A stretch of 64,000 nt of DNA from Streptomyces sp. S3(2020). Lineage in GTDB: Bacteria > Actinomycetota > Actinomycetes > Streptomycetales > Streptomycetaceae. Shown here piece after piece: positions 8,869 through 16,142 of the stretch (positions are counted from its first letter, which is position 1; the number at the start of each line of letters is the position of its first letter). The stretch is from assembly GCF_013044505.1 (NCBI RefSeq), contig NZ_JABERD010000002.1:97867-161866 (forward strand), given 5' to 3'. Below the pieces are notes generated by a model, which was not told the origin of the DNA, did not search any database, and saw nothing but the letters and a program-made list of their open reading frames with translations. The translations under genes and the position numbers were made by a program.

Positions 8869-9356
8869 ATGTTCGTGCCGGTCGTGGTGGATCTGGTGGG
8901 ACCGGTGCCGACGCTGGCGGCCGGGGGGCCGCCCGGGCGCTGATCGGAACCCGCTTCCAGACGACGGCCGATGCGCTCGTCCACCCCTCGGTCGCCGAGG
9001 CCCTGCTCCGGGGATGGGGATGGCGACGGCAACGGCGACGGGCACAGGACACCGAACGCAACCGCGTCCTAGACAGCGCCCATGGCTCCCGATGGCCCCG
9101 AAGAACACGGCAAGCACCCTCGGACACCCGTATCCGGACCGCCGGCGGCCCGCCAGGCCTACGAGTCCGACGTGGCACGCGGCGCCGTACCCCCGTCGCC
9201 GGTCCGGGCGGGCGAGGCGGTCGACCTCGTCACCGATCCGCCTGCCGCGACCGCACTCGTGTCCGCCTTGGCCGCCTGGCCGCCGAGGCCGTGGCGGCTG
9301 CGGCGAGAGCGGCGGGCCGCCGACCGGTGCGGCCACGCATCAGTGCGGAGCCCTGA
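8869..9356 (+). pseudogene. Decayed nitronate monooxygenase (C-terminal part)
   Basis: No intact frame explains this stretch, but successive pieces in different plus frames line up as one protein. The first is VVVDLVGPVPTLAAGG (frame 1, from 8869). Next comes RALIGTRFQTTADALVHPS (frame 3), then TERNRVLDSAHGSRWP (frame 3), TLGHPYPDRR (frame 2), QAYESDVARGAVPP and AGEAVDLVTDPPAAT (frame 1), and LAAEAVAAAARAAG (frame 3). In that order they match the FMN-binding and C-terminal half of Streptomyces nitronate monooxygenases. At least four frameshifts and loss of the N-terminal half make it a pseudogene. Its 3' end overlaps the end of the convergent cyclodipeptide synthase gene. Confidence 0.75.
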
Positions 9357-10059
9357 CGACGACGTATCCCTGTCGCGGGCTCGGCCGGATCGGGAGGCCG
9401 CCGTCGTACAGGGCCTCCACGAACGGCGTCGTGCGGTGATAGCAGTAGACGGACGAGTCGACCCCGGTCACCGCGGGCGTGTCGACGAGCAAGGGGATGT
9501 CAGCGAGGAAGTAGCGGACGGCGGTACGGACTTGGCCGTCCGTCGGTCCGGCTGATCCCGGCGGCATACGGTGGACGAGCACGGCACGCGACTCGCGCAG
9601 GCAGAGGTCCCGGAAGGCGGCGTTGTCCTCGAAGTGGGCGAGGGCCGCGCGGTGCAGTATCCGGAAGGAGCCGTTGGCCCGCAGGAAGCGCCAGTTGAGG
9701 ATGTGGGCCTCCGTGCAGGGCAGGCCGAGCGCCGCTATCCCCGCCGTGATGCGGTTGCGCATCTTGAGCCCGTTCTCGTGGGCCCGCCGTCGCGCCTTGT
9801 CGGGCGGCATGCCGAGCGCGCGCAGGGTGAACTCCGAGGGGGTGTCGGGGACATGGAACTGCACCGTCTCGTAGCCGGCCGTGGCCCAGTGGCACAGTTC
9901 GGCGACGCGGGCCCGCTTGAAGTAGCTGTTGAAGAGGCTGATGCCCACGCAGGCGTGCTCCTGCCGCGCGGCGATCTCCCGGCAGCGCGCGGTGAGCGGC
10001 TCGGTGACGAAAGCGGTGTCCCCGCAATCAGTGTCCACAGAACCGGCAGTCTGCCCCAT
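9340..10059 (-). CDS. tRNA-dependent cyclodipeptide synthase (NYH subfamily)
   Basis: 239 residues, the usual CDPS length. CDPSs use two aminoacyl-tRNAs to make a cyclic dipeptide (diketopiperazine). The nucleophile motif is GISLFNSYF, with Ser41 (AlbC Ser37) and Asn44 (AlbC Asn40). Tyr183 matches AlbC Tyr178, and Tyr207-His208 match AlbC Tyr202-His203, so it belongs to the NYH group. The residue equivalent to AlbC Glu182 is Asp187 (YFLAD), a conservative but notable change. No albA/albB-type cyclodipeptide oxidase, P450 or methyltransferase gene is adjacent. A possible 53-residue gene ends 11 bases upstream on the same strand. The ATG at 10059 has only a weak GGGG site. Which amino acids it joins cannot be read with certainty. 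Confidence 0.92.
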   Translation of the reverse strand: MGQTAGSVDTDCGDTAFVTEPLTARCREIAARQEHACVGISLFNSYFKRARVAELCHWATAGYETVQFHVPDTPSEFTLRALGMPPDKARRRAHENGLKMRNRITAGIAALGLPCTEAHILNWRFLRANGSFRILHRAALAHFEDNAAFRDLCLRESRAVLVHRMPPGSAGPTDGQVRTAVRYFLADIPLLVDTPAVTGVDSSVYCYHRTTPFVEALYDGGLPIRPSPRQGYVVVRAPH

Positions 10060-10070
10060 GTCCCCGAGAC

Positions 10071-10232
10071 TCAGCGGGACCGACCGCCGTCGGACCCTCT
10101 CCTGGCGGCCTGCTCGTCGTTCTGCCGGCGCAGGCTGGGCGCAGTGGTCCCGCGTGGTACGTACATGTCTCCCCTGAGCCGGCGCAGCGGTGTCACACGG
10201 CTGCGGGGCTGTGACGTCTCACTGATGTTCAT
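10071..10232 (-). CDS. Possible small basic protein upstream of the cyclodipeptide synthase
   Basis: A 53-codon frame on the same strand as the CDPS gene, ending 11 bases before its start. It begins MNISETSQPRSRVTP and is rich in Arg, Ser and Gln, with 13 Arg in 53 residues and no cysteine or membrane segment. An AGGGTGGG sequence lies just upstream of the ATG. Codon third positions are mixed, so it could be chance, but the spacing fits an operon leader gene. I recognise no family. If real, it might couple translation to CDPS or encode a partner protein. Confidence 0.35.
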   Translation of the reverse strand: MNISETSQPRSRVTPLRRLRGDMYVPRGTTAPSLRRQNDEQAARRGSDGGRSR

Positions 10233-10314
10233 CAGCCCACCCTGCGCCGCGGGCACCTGCCCAGCCAGGCCCCTCCCGCTGGCAGGATCACCGGTCCCGG
10301 TAGCGGGACCACCA

Positions 10315-10370
10315 CGCTCAGGGGGAATACACGCGCTCAGGCGCACACGCATGCTCAGGGGGAACACGCC
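10315..10370. repeat. Three tandem copies of an 18-19 base unit at a gene end
   Basis: The unit CGCTCAGGGGGAATACACG and two variants (CGCTCAGGCGCACACGCA and TGCTCAGGGGGAACACGCC) lie head to tail. On the minus strand each unit contains a TGA, and the stop codon of the DUF6629 gene (10355-10357) is in one of them, so the gene's 3' end appears triplicated. Confidence 0.6.
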
Positions 10371-10975
10371 GCCCGCCGACGCACCCACCCGAACACCACC
10401 ACCGAGCACACCGCCGCGAACGCGCACCAGGTCGAGACGAACTCCAGCCGCCACAACGCCGAGCACACCAGCGCGCCCACCGCGGCCAGCACGCCGAACC
10501 CGAACAGCCAACGGTCACCGGAGAGCAGCAGGGCACCGACCGTGGCGAGCAGATAGCCCGCGATGAGCAGTTCGGCGTGCGGCAGCCCGAGGACGTAGCC
10601 GACGGTGTGCGCGCGGATCTCCGCGCGCACGGGACGGGTGGCGATGGCGTACGCCATCACGGCGGCGGTCACCAGGCCGCACACCACGGGAAGCGCCAGC
10701 CGGCCCCACGCCTGCCGCGGTGCCGCGCACAGGACGGCGAGCGGCACCCACGCCGCCAGGAGGGGGAGGGCGATCACCGCCCATACGACGGTGGCGGGCC
10801 CGGTTCCGCCCCCGACGTGCCAGACCCGGGCCTCGACCAGCTGATGCGCGCCGAGCAGCAGCGGCAGCGCGGCCATCGGGAGATCGCCCGCTCTGCGCAC
10901 TCGCGCCACGCAGGCCACGCCGACGCCGGCGATCCCGGCACCGGCGACGAGATCGGCCGTGGCACTCCAGCACAT
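10355..10975 (-). CDS. DUF6629 family membrane protein
   Basis: 206 residues from the ATG at 10975, chosen because the protein then begins MCWSATADLVAGAG, the usual DUF6629 start. Six or seven hydrophobic helices span the sequence. A conserved LPLLLGAHQLVEARVWH segment follows helix 2, with His and Glu inside or next to the membrane. The family has no assigned function. It lies upstream of the small gene and CDPS on the same strand but 123 bases from the former. Co-transcription is possible, and a role with the cyclodipeptide is only a guess. Confidence 0.8.
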   Translation of the reverse strand: MCWSATADLVAGAGIAGVGVACVARVRRAGDLPMAALPLLLGAHQLVEARVWHVGGGTGPATVVWAVIALPLLAAWVPLAVLCAAPRQAWGRLALPVVCGLVTAAVMAYAIATRPVRAEIRAHTVGYVLGLPHAELLIAGYLLATVGALLLSGDRWLFGFGVLAAVGALVCSALWRLEFVSTWCAFAAVCSVVVFGWVRRRAACSP

Positions 10976-11055
10976 GGCACCACTCTGACAACGATCCGAC
11001 ACAGGCGCACACCAGGCACCTTGCCCCAGCGCGCCTCCGCACCTAGCCTGACTTT

Positions 11056-12306
11056 GTGCCGCCAATAAACAAAACCCGAACGCACAACGACGTGCCAGGG
11101 AACAACAGGAACAGCAGGGACAACGGGAACGACGGGGACAACGGGAACGACAGGACCGCCCTCAGCCGACTCCGCGTGGTCCTGACCGTCTTCTTCGCCC
11201 TCGACGGCTTCATCTTCGCCGGCTGGGTGGTCCGCATCCCCGCCATCAAGGAACAGACCCACGCCACCGCCAGCACCCTCGGCCTCGCCCTCCTCGGCGT
11301 CTCCGCCGGTGCCGTCGTCACGATGATGCTCACCGGCCGCCTGTGCCGCCGCTACGGCAACCACCAGGTCACCGTCGCCTGCGCCGTGCTCCTCTCGCTC
11401 AGCGTGGCCCTCCCCCCGCTCACCCACTCCGCACCGGCCCTCGGCGCCGTGCTGCTGGTCTTCGGCAGCGCGTACGGCGGGATCAACGTCGCCTTCAACA
11501 GCGCGGCCGTCGACCTCGTCACCACCCTGAAGCGCCCCATCATGCCCAGCTTCCACGCGGCCTTCAGCCTCGGCGGCATGGTCGGCGCGGGCCTCGGCGG
11601 AGTGGTCGCCGCGCATCTCTCGCCCACCCGGCATCTGCTCGGCCTCACCGTCATCGGTCTGCTCGTGACGGCCGTGGCCGGACGCGCGCTGCTACGGATC
11701 GAACCGCCCGTGCCGCCCGGGCGGACGGAACCGCGAGCGGGCACCGCCCCCGACCGGCCGGGCCGGCGCACCCGTGGGCTGGTGATCGTCTTCGGGCTGA
11801 TCGCCCTCTGCACGGCGTACGGCGAGGGAGCCATGGCCGAGTGGAGCGCCCTGCATCTCCAGGAGGACCTCCACACCTCCCCCGGTGTCGCCGCCGTCGG
11901 CTTCTCCTGCTTCGCCCTGACCATGACCATCGGCCGCCTCACCGGCACGACCCTGCTGGAGCGGCTCGGCCGCAGCCGTACCGTGATCGCCGGCGGCACC
12001 ACCGCGGCGGCCGGCATGCTGCTCGGCGCGCTCGCCCCCGAACTGTGGGCCGCGCTCCTCGGTTTCGGCATCGCGGGACTCGGCCTCGCCAACCTCTTCC
12101 CCGTCGCCATCGAACGCGCCGGCACGCTCGCCGGCCCCACCGGCGTCGCCACCGCCTCCACGCTCGGCTACGGCGGTATGCTCCTGGGCCCGCCCGCGAT
12201 CGGCTTCATGGCGGACTGGTTCTCCCTCCCGCTCGCCCTCACCAGCGTGGCCGTCCTCGCCGCCACGGCAGCCGTCATCGGGTTCCTCACCCGGCGTCAC
12301 GGCTGA
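11056..12306 (+). CDS. MFS transporter
   Basis: Up to 416 residues. The protein has the 12-helix major facilitator pattern, with the loop 2-3 motif region GRLCRRYGNHQ and a second-half echo at GTTLLERLGRSR. It resembles the YbjJ/fucose-permease-like branch, with FAGWVVRIPAIKEQ after helix 1. The start is uncertain: the GTG at 11056 has no clear ribosome site and would add a 35-residue hydrophilic leader rich in Asn, Gly and Asp, encoded by imperfect GGGAACGAC/GGGACAAC repeats. A later GTG near 11176 would start just before helix 1. Divergent from the DUF6629 gene. Substrate unknown. Confidence 0.85.
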   Translation: MPPINKTRTHNDVPGNNRNSRDNGNDGDNGNDRTALSRLRVVLTVFFALDGFIFAGWVVRIPAIKEQTHATASTLGLALLGVSAGAVVTMMLTGRLCRRYGNHQVTVACAVLLSLSVALPPLTHSAPALGAVLLVFGSAYGGINVAFNSAAVDLVTTLKRPIMPSFHAAFSLGGMVGAGLGGVVAAHLSPTRHLLGLTVIGLLVTAVAGRALLRIEPPVPPGRTEPRAGTAPDRPGRRTRGLVIVFGLIALCTAYGEGAMAEWSALHLQEDLHTSPGVAAVGFSCFALTMTIGRLTGTTLLERLGRSRTVIAGGTTAAAGMLLGALAPELWAALLGFGIAGLGLANLFPVAIERAGTLAGPTGVATASTLGYGGMLLGPPAIGFMADWFSLPLALTSVAVLAATAAVIGFLTRRHG

Positions 12307-12434
12307 GTCCGCCGTCCTCGGCGGCCAGGACCCCACACCTCAACTCTGCGGAAACTCAGCCGACTTGCCCAGGGATCCGGCGTGCGCCGCGACGCTCCCC
12401 CTTCGACCGCGCTCCATGCGGCACACTCACCCCC

Positions 12435-13166
12435 ATGGAGACTGCCGAGTTCGTCCGCATCCTCGACCGGGAGGGCCGGTCGCTCGCCGCGGCCGCCGAG
12501 CGGGCCGGTACCGACGCCAAGGTGCCGACCTGCCCGGAGTGGCAGGTGCGGGATCTGGTGCGGCACACGGGCGCGGTGCACCGCTGGGCGGCGGGGTTCG
12601 TCGCCGACGCCCACACCTCCCCTCGCCCCTTCGGGGGCCTGCCCGACCTCGACGGCGCCGACCTCCTGGCGTGGTTCCGTGAGGGGCACGAGCGCCTTGT
12701 GGACACCCTCGCCTCCGCCGACCCGGACACGCGGTGCTGGTACTTCCTGCCGGCGCCCTCGCCGCTCGCGTTCTGGGCGCGCAGGCAGGCGCACGAGACC
12801 ACGGTGCACCGCTTCGACGCGGAGTCCGCGCGGGGCGGCGCTTCGAGCGAGATCACCGCGGAGTTCGCCGCCGACGGCATCGACGAACTGCTGACCGGCT
12901 TCCACGCCCGTGCCAGGAGCAGGGTGCGCAGTGAGCGGCCCCGGGTGCTGCGGGTCCGGGCGACGGACGCCGAGGGCGCCGTGTGGACCGTACGGCTGAC
13001 CCAGGAGCCGCCCGCGGCCGAGCGGAGCGAGGAGGGGGACGCGGAGTGCGAGATCAGCGGTCCCGCAGCGCAGGTGTACCTGTCGCTGTGGAATCGCGTG
13101 CCGTTCCCCGGCGTGACCGGTGACGGCTCGCTCGCCGAGCTGTGGCGTGTGACGTCCGGGATCTGA
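12435..13166 (+). CDS. Maleylpyruvate isomerase-family mycothiol-dependent protein
   Basis: 243 residues, from the ATG at 12435. The N-terminal half is the DinB-like four-helix bundle typical of mycothiol-dependent maleylpyruvate isomerases: CPEWQVRDLVRHTGAVHRWA, then ARRQAHETTVHRFDAE, supplying the three metal-binding His/Glu positions. The C-terminal half is the small MDMPI C domain (VWTVRLTQEPP, QVYLSLWNRVPF). Members use mycothiol in isomerase or transferase reactions; many Streptomyces paralogues have unknown substrates. Gentisate pathway genes are not adjacent, so maleylpyruvate is not necessarily the substrate. Confidence 0.87.
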   Translation: METAEFVRILDREGRSLAAAAERAGTDAKVPTCPEWQVRDLVRHTGAVHRWAAGFVADAHTSPRPFGGLPDLDGADLLAWFREGHERLVDTLASADPDTRCWYFLPAPSPLAFWARRQAHETTVHRFDAESARGGASSEITAEFAADGIDELLTGFHARARSRVRSERPRVLRVRATDAEGAVWTVRLTQEPPAAERSEEGDAECEISGPAAQVYLSLWNRVPFPGVTGDGSLAELWRVTSGI

Positions 13167-13179
13167 GACCCGGCCCCGC

Positions 13180-13578
13180 TCAGTCCGAGGCCAGCATTCT
13201 CGTCAGTACCGCGCGCTGCACCGGGAGCACCTCGCCGTGCAGGGTGCGCCCCTTCGACGTGAGCGAGACACGGACACCCCGCCGGTCCTCCGAGCACATG
13301 CCGCGCTCGACGAGTCCGTCCTTCTCCAGCCGGGCGATCAGTCGCGACAGCGCGCTCTGGCTCAGATGGACCCGCTCGGAGATCTCCTGGACGCGATAGG
13401 AGCAGTCGCCGCCCGGGGCGCGCCGTACGTCGGCGAGTACGTCGAGCACCTCGAAGTCGCTGGCGCACAGGCCGTGCCCGTGGAGCGCACGGTCCAGCTC
13501 GCACTGGGTGCGCGCATGCAGCGCCAGGATGTCCCGCCACTGGTCCACGAGCGTCTGCTCGGCCTTCTTCGCCGCCAT
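13180..13578 (-). CDS. MarR family transcriptional regulator
   Basis: 132 residues from the ATG at 13578. The winged helix is clear: LSQSALSRLIARLEKDGLVERGMCSEDRRGVRVSLT, ending with a C-terminal dimer helix. It is divergent from the DHA2-type exporter at 13664, with 85 bases between the starts that hold AT-rich palindromes. The simplest reading is that it represses the exporter and itself until a drug-like ligand is bound. Its 3' end faces the maleylpyruvate isomerase-like gene. Confidence 0.9.
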   Translation of the reverse strand: MAAKKAEQTLVDQWRDILALHARTQCELDRALHGHGLCASDFEVLDVLADVRRAPGGDCSYRVQEISERVHLSQSALSRLIARLEKDGLVERGMCSEDRRGVRVSLTSKGRTLHGEVLPVQRAVLTRMLASD

Positions 13579-13622
13579 GGGCGCACCGTAGCAGAGAGCC
13601 GAAATTATTGCACTGTAATTAA

Positions 13623-13649
13623 ATGCGTTTGCATTCGATGCATGCGCAT
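13623..13649. promoter_or_regulatory. Candidate MarR operator upstream of the exporter
   Basis: Within an unusually AT-rich 85-base gap between divergent genes lie overlapping palindromes: ATGC-GTTT-GCAT (13623-13634), GCAT-TCG-ATGC (13631-13641), then ATGCATGCGCAT. They cover the expected promoter position of the exporter, whose start is at 13664. Binding by the neighbouring MarR protein is inferred from position. Confidence 0.5.
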
Positions 13650-13663
13650 GTAGTGTCTCCGGC

Positions 13664-15145
13664 ATGACCTCTCCGCTCAACACCCCGGCGCCCGAAGGGC
13701 GTTGGACTCCCCGACTGTGGGGCACACTGCTGGTGCTCTGCGCCGCGATGTTCCTGGACGCGCTCGATGTGTCGATGGTCGGCGTCGCGCTGCCGTCCAT
13801 CGGCGCCGACCTCGGTCTGTCGACCTCGACCCTGCAATGGATCGTCAGCGGCTACATCCTCGGGTACGGCGGCCTGCTGCTGCTCGGCGGTCGCGCCGCC
13901 GACCTGCTGGGCCGGCGCCAGGTGTTCCTCGTCGCCCTCGGCGTCTTCGCGGTCGCCTCGCTGCTCGGCGGGCTCGTCGACTCCGGACCGCTGCTGATCG
14001 CCAGCCGGTTCGTCAAGGGCCTGAGCGCCGCGTTCACCGCGCCCGCCGGTCTGTCCATCATCACCACGACCTTCGCCGAAGGCCCCCTGCGCAACCGCGC
14101 GTTGTCGATCTACACCACCTGCGGCGCCACCGGCTACTCGATGGGCCTGGTCTTCTCCGGCCTGCTCACCGAGGCCAGCTGGCGCTACACCATGCTGCTG
14201 CCCGCCCCCGTCGCCCTGATCGCCCTGATCGCGGGCCTGAAGCTGCTGCCGCGCAGCGAACGCGAACAGCGCACCGGCGGCTACGACATCCCGGGCGCCG
14301 TCCTCGGCACCACCTCGATGCTGCTGCTGGTGTTCACCGTCGTCGAGGCGGCGGAGGTCGGCCGGGGTTCCGCCCGCACGATCCTGTCGTTCGTCGCCGT
14401 CGCCGTCCTGCTGACCGCCTTCGTGGCCGTCGAGCGGCGCAGCCCCAGCCCGCTGATCCGGCTCGGCGTCCTGCGCTCCGGCCCACAGGTCCGGGCCCAG
14501 CTGGGCGCGTTGACGTTCCTCGGCAGCTACATCGGCTTCCAGTTCCTGGTCACCCTCTACATGCAGCAAGTGCTCGGCTGGTCGGCGCTGCACACCGCGC
14601 TGGCCTTCCTTCCGGCGGGCACACTGGTGGCGCTGTCCGCGACCAAGGTGGGCACGGTCATCGACCGGTTCGGCACCCCGCGGCTCATCGTGGCCGGCTT
14701 CGCGCTGATGGTCGTCGGCTATCTGCTGTTCCTGCGCATCGACCTCGACCCGGTCTACGCGTCGGTGATCCTGCCGACCATGCTGCTGGTCGGCGCCGCC
14801 TTCGCCCTGACCTTCCCCTCGCTCAACGTCCAGGCCACCAACGGCGTCGACGAACACGAGCAGGGCATGGTCTCCGGTCTGCTCAACACCTCGGTCCAGG
14901 TGGGCGGCGCGCTCTTCCTGGCCGTGGTCACAGCGGTGCTGACGGCGAACGCCCCCGAGGAGAACGCCTCTCCCCAGGCCGTCCTCGACAGCTATCTGCC
15001 CGGTCTGACGGTGGTCACCGGCGTCGCGGTCCTGGGCCTGCTGATCTCGCTGACCGGACTGCGGGTCCGGCCCCGCCGGAAGACCGTCGTGGTCGCCAGG
15101 TCCACATCCCAGGAGGAGGCGGCGCGCGTGACCGTGCGCGACTGA
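13664..15145 (+). CDS. MFS drug exporter, DHA2 (EmrB/QacA) family
   Basis: 493 residues with 14 predicted helices. Family landmarks are LDALDVSMVGVALPSI in helix 1 (the DHA2 motif with Asp), LQWIVSGYILGYGGLLLLGGRAADLLGRRQ (motif A), and RFVKGLSAAFTAPAGLSIITTTF (motif C region). It is a proton-driven exporter of drugs or secondary metabolites. It sits opposite a MarR gene that probably controls it. A strong hairpin terminator follows at 15166-15206. Substrate unknown. Confidence 0.92.
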   Translation: MTSPLNTPAPEGRWTPRLWGTLLVLCAAMFLDALDVSMVGVALPSIGADLGLSTSTLQWIVSGYILGYGGLLLLGGRAADLLGRRQVFLVALGVFAVASLLGGLVDSGPLLIASRFVKGLSAAFTAPAGLSIITTTFAEGPLRNRALSIYTTCGATGYSMGLVFSGLLTEASWRYTMLLPAPVALIALIAGLKLLPRSEREQRTGGYDIPGAVLGTTSMLLLVFTVVEAAEVGRGSARTILSFVAVAVLLTAFVAVERRSPSPLIRLGVLRSGPQVRAQLGALTFLGSYIGFQFLVTLYMQQVLGWSALHTALAFLPAGTLVALSATKVGTVIDRFGTPRLIVAGFALMVVGYLLFLRIDLDPVYASVILPTMLLVGAAFALTFPSLNVQATNGVDEHEQGMVSGLLNTSVQVGGALFLAVVTAVLTANAPEENASPQAVLDSYLPGLTVVTGVAVLGLLISLTGLRVRPRRKTVVVARSTSQEEAARVTVRD

Positions 15146-15165
15146 GAAGGGGGACGCCTCCCCCA

Positions 15166-15206
15166 CCGTGCGCCCGGCGGAGCCGCTTGCTCCGCCGGGC
15201 GCACGG
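15166..15206. terminator. Strong intrinsic-type hairpin after the exporter
   Basis: A perfect 18-base inverted repeat (CCGTGCGCCCGGCGGAGC and its complement) with a 5-base CGCTT loop starts 20 bases after the exporter stop. As is common in Streptomyces there is no long T-run. It separates the exporter from the DUF6332 gene. Confidence 0.8.
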
Positions 15207-15222
15207 CTGTGAGACTCGCCGT

Positions 15223-15516
15223 ATGACCGAACACGGGGGACGACGGGATCAGGCGGCGCGGGACGCGATCACCGTCGAGATCGGCTACGCACTGTTCAGC
15301 GCGGCGTTCGCGGCGGCGGTCGTCTTCGGGGCGCTCGCGGGTCCGGCGCTGCTCTTCGATCTGCCGCGGACGATGGAGAGGCTCCTGGTCCACGTGGGCC
15401 TCGCGCTCGCACCGGTGCTGTTCATGGCCCGGGTCATCAGTGTGCTGCTGCGCTTGGGGCGCGAGGACGGCGCGGCTCAGCCCAGCCAGCCCGGCCGGAC
15501 CAACCCCGACTCATAG
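15223..15516 (+). CDS. DUF6332 family small membrane protein
   Basis: 97 residues with two hydrophobic helices. The start MTEHGGRRDQAARDAITVEIGYA and the FAAAVVFGALAGPALLF helix match the DUF6332 pattern of small Streptomyces membrane proteins with no known function. The gene begins 17 bases after the hairpin and its last 40 bases overlap the 3' end of the convergent response-regulator gene. The overlapping tail (QPSQPGRTNPDS) is hydrophilic and poorly constrained. Confidence 0.7.
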   Translation: MTEHGGRRDQAARDAITVEIGYALFSAAFAAAVVFGALAGPALLFDLPRTMERLLVHVGLALAPVLFMARVISVLLRLGREDGAAQPSQPGRTNPDS

Positions 15517-16142
15517 GCCAGCACGACGAGTTGGGCCCGGTCGCGGGCTCCCAGCTTCACCATCGTGCGGCTGACGTGGGTCTTCGCGGTGAGCGGGCTG
15601 ACGACCAGGCGCCGGGCGATCTCCTCGTTGGACAGGCCGATGCCGACCAGGGCCATCACCTCCCGCTCCCGCTCGGTGAGCCGGACCAGCGCGTCGGCCG
15701 TCGCGGGCTCCTTGGAGCGGGCCGCGAACTCGGCGATGAGCCGCCGGGTCACCCCCGGCGAGAGCAGCGCGTCCCCCTCCACCACCGCCCTGACCGCACG
15801 CAGGAGTTCCTCCGGCTCGGTGTCCTTGACGAGGAATCCTGAGGCGCCCGAGCGGATCGCCTCGAAGACGTACTCGTCGAGTTCGAAGGTGGTGAGCATG
15901 ACCACCCTGACGTCCGACAGCCGCTCGTCGTCGGTGATCCGACGGGTCGCGGCGAGTCCGTCGAGCACCGGCATCCGGATGTCCATCAGGACGACGTCCG
16001 GGCGCAGTTCGCGCACCAGGCGCACCGCCTCCGCACCGTCGGAGGCCTCGCCTGCCACCTCGATGTCCGGCTGCGCGTCGAGCAGCGCCCGGAACCCGGC
16101 CCGGACCAGTGACTGGTCGTCGGCGAGCAGTACGCGGATCAC
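15477..16142 (-). CDS. NarL/LuxR-type response regulator
   Basis: 221 residues. The receiver domain has the acidic pocket (LLADDQ), phospho-acceptor Asp54 in VVLMDIRMP, and Lys105 in VKD. The C-terminal LuxR helix-turn-helix is LTEREREVMALVGIGLSNEEIARRLVVSPLTAKTHVSR. The GTG start overlaps the sensor kinase stop as GTGA, with AAGGAGG just upstream inside the kinase gene, so the two are coupled. It is the DNA-binding partner of the histidine kinase at 16139-17353. Its regulon is unknown. Confidence 0.93.
   Translation of the reverse strand: MIRVLLADDQSLVRAGFRALLDAQPDIEVAGEASDGAEAVRLVRELRPDVVLMDIRMPVLDGLAATRRITDDERLSDVRVVMLTTFELDEYVFEAIRSGASGFLVKDTEPEELLRAVRAVVEGDALLSPGVTRRLIAEFAARSKEPATADALVRLTEREREVMALVGIGLSNEEIARRLVVSPLTAKTHVSRTMVKLGARDRAQLVVLAYESGLVRPGWLG

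Noticed and set aside
9340..12306. A full diketopiperazine biosynthetic cluster
   Set aside because: Only the synthase is recognisable. The MFS gene is divergent and beyond the DUF6629 gene, and no oxidase, P450 or methyltransferase lies nearby.
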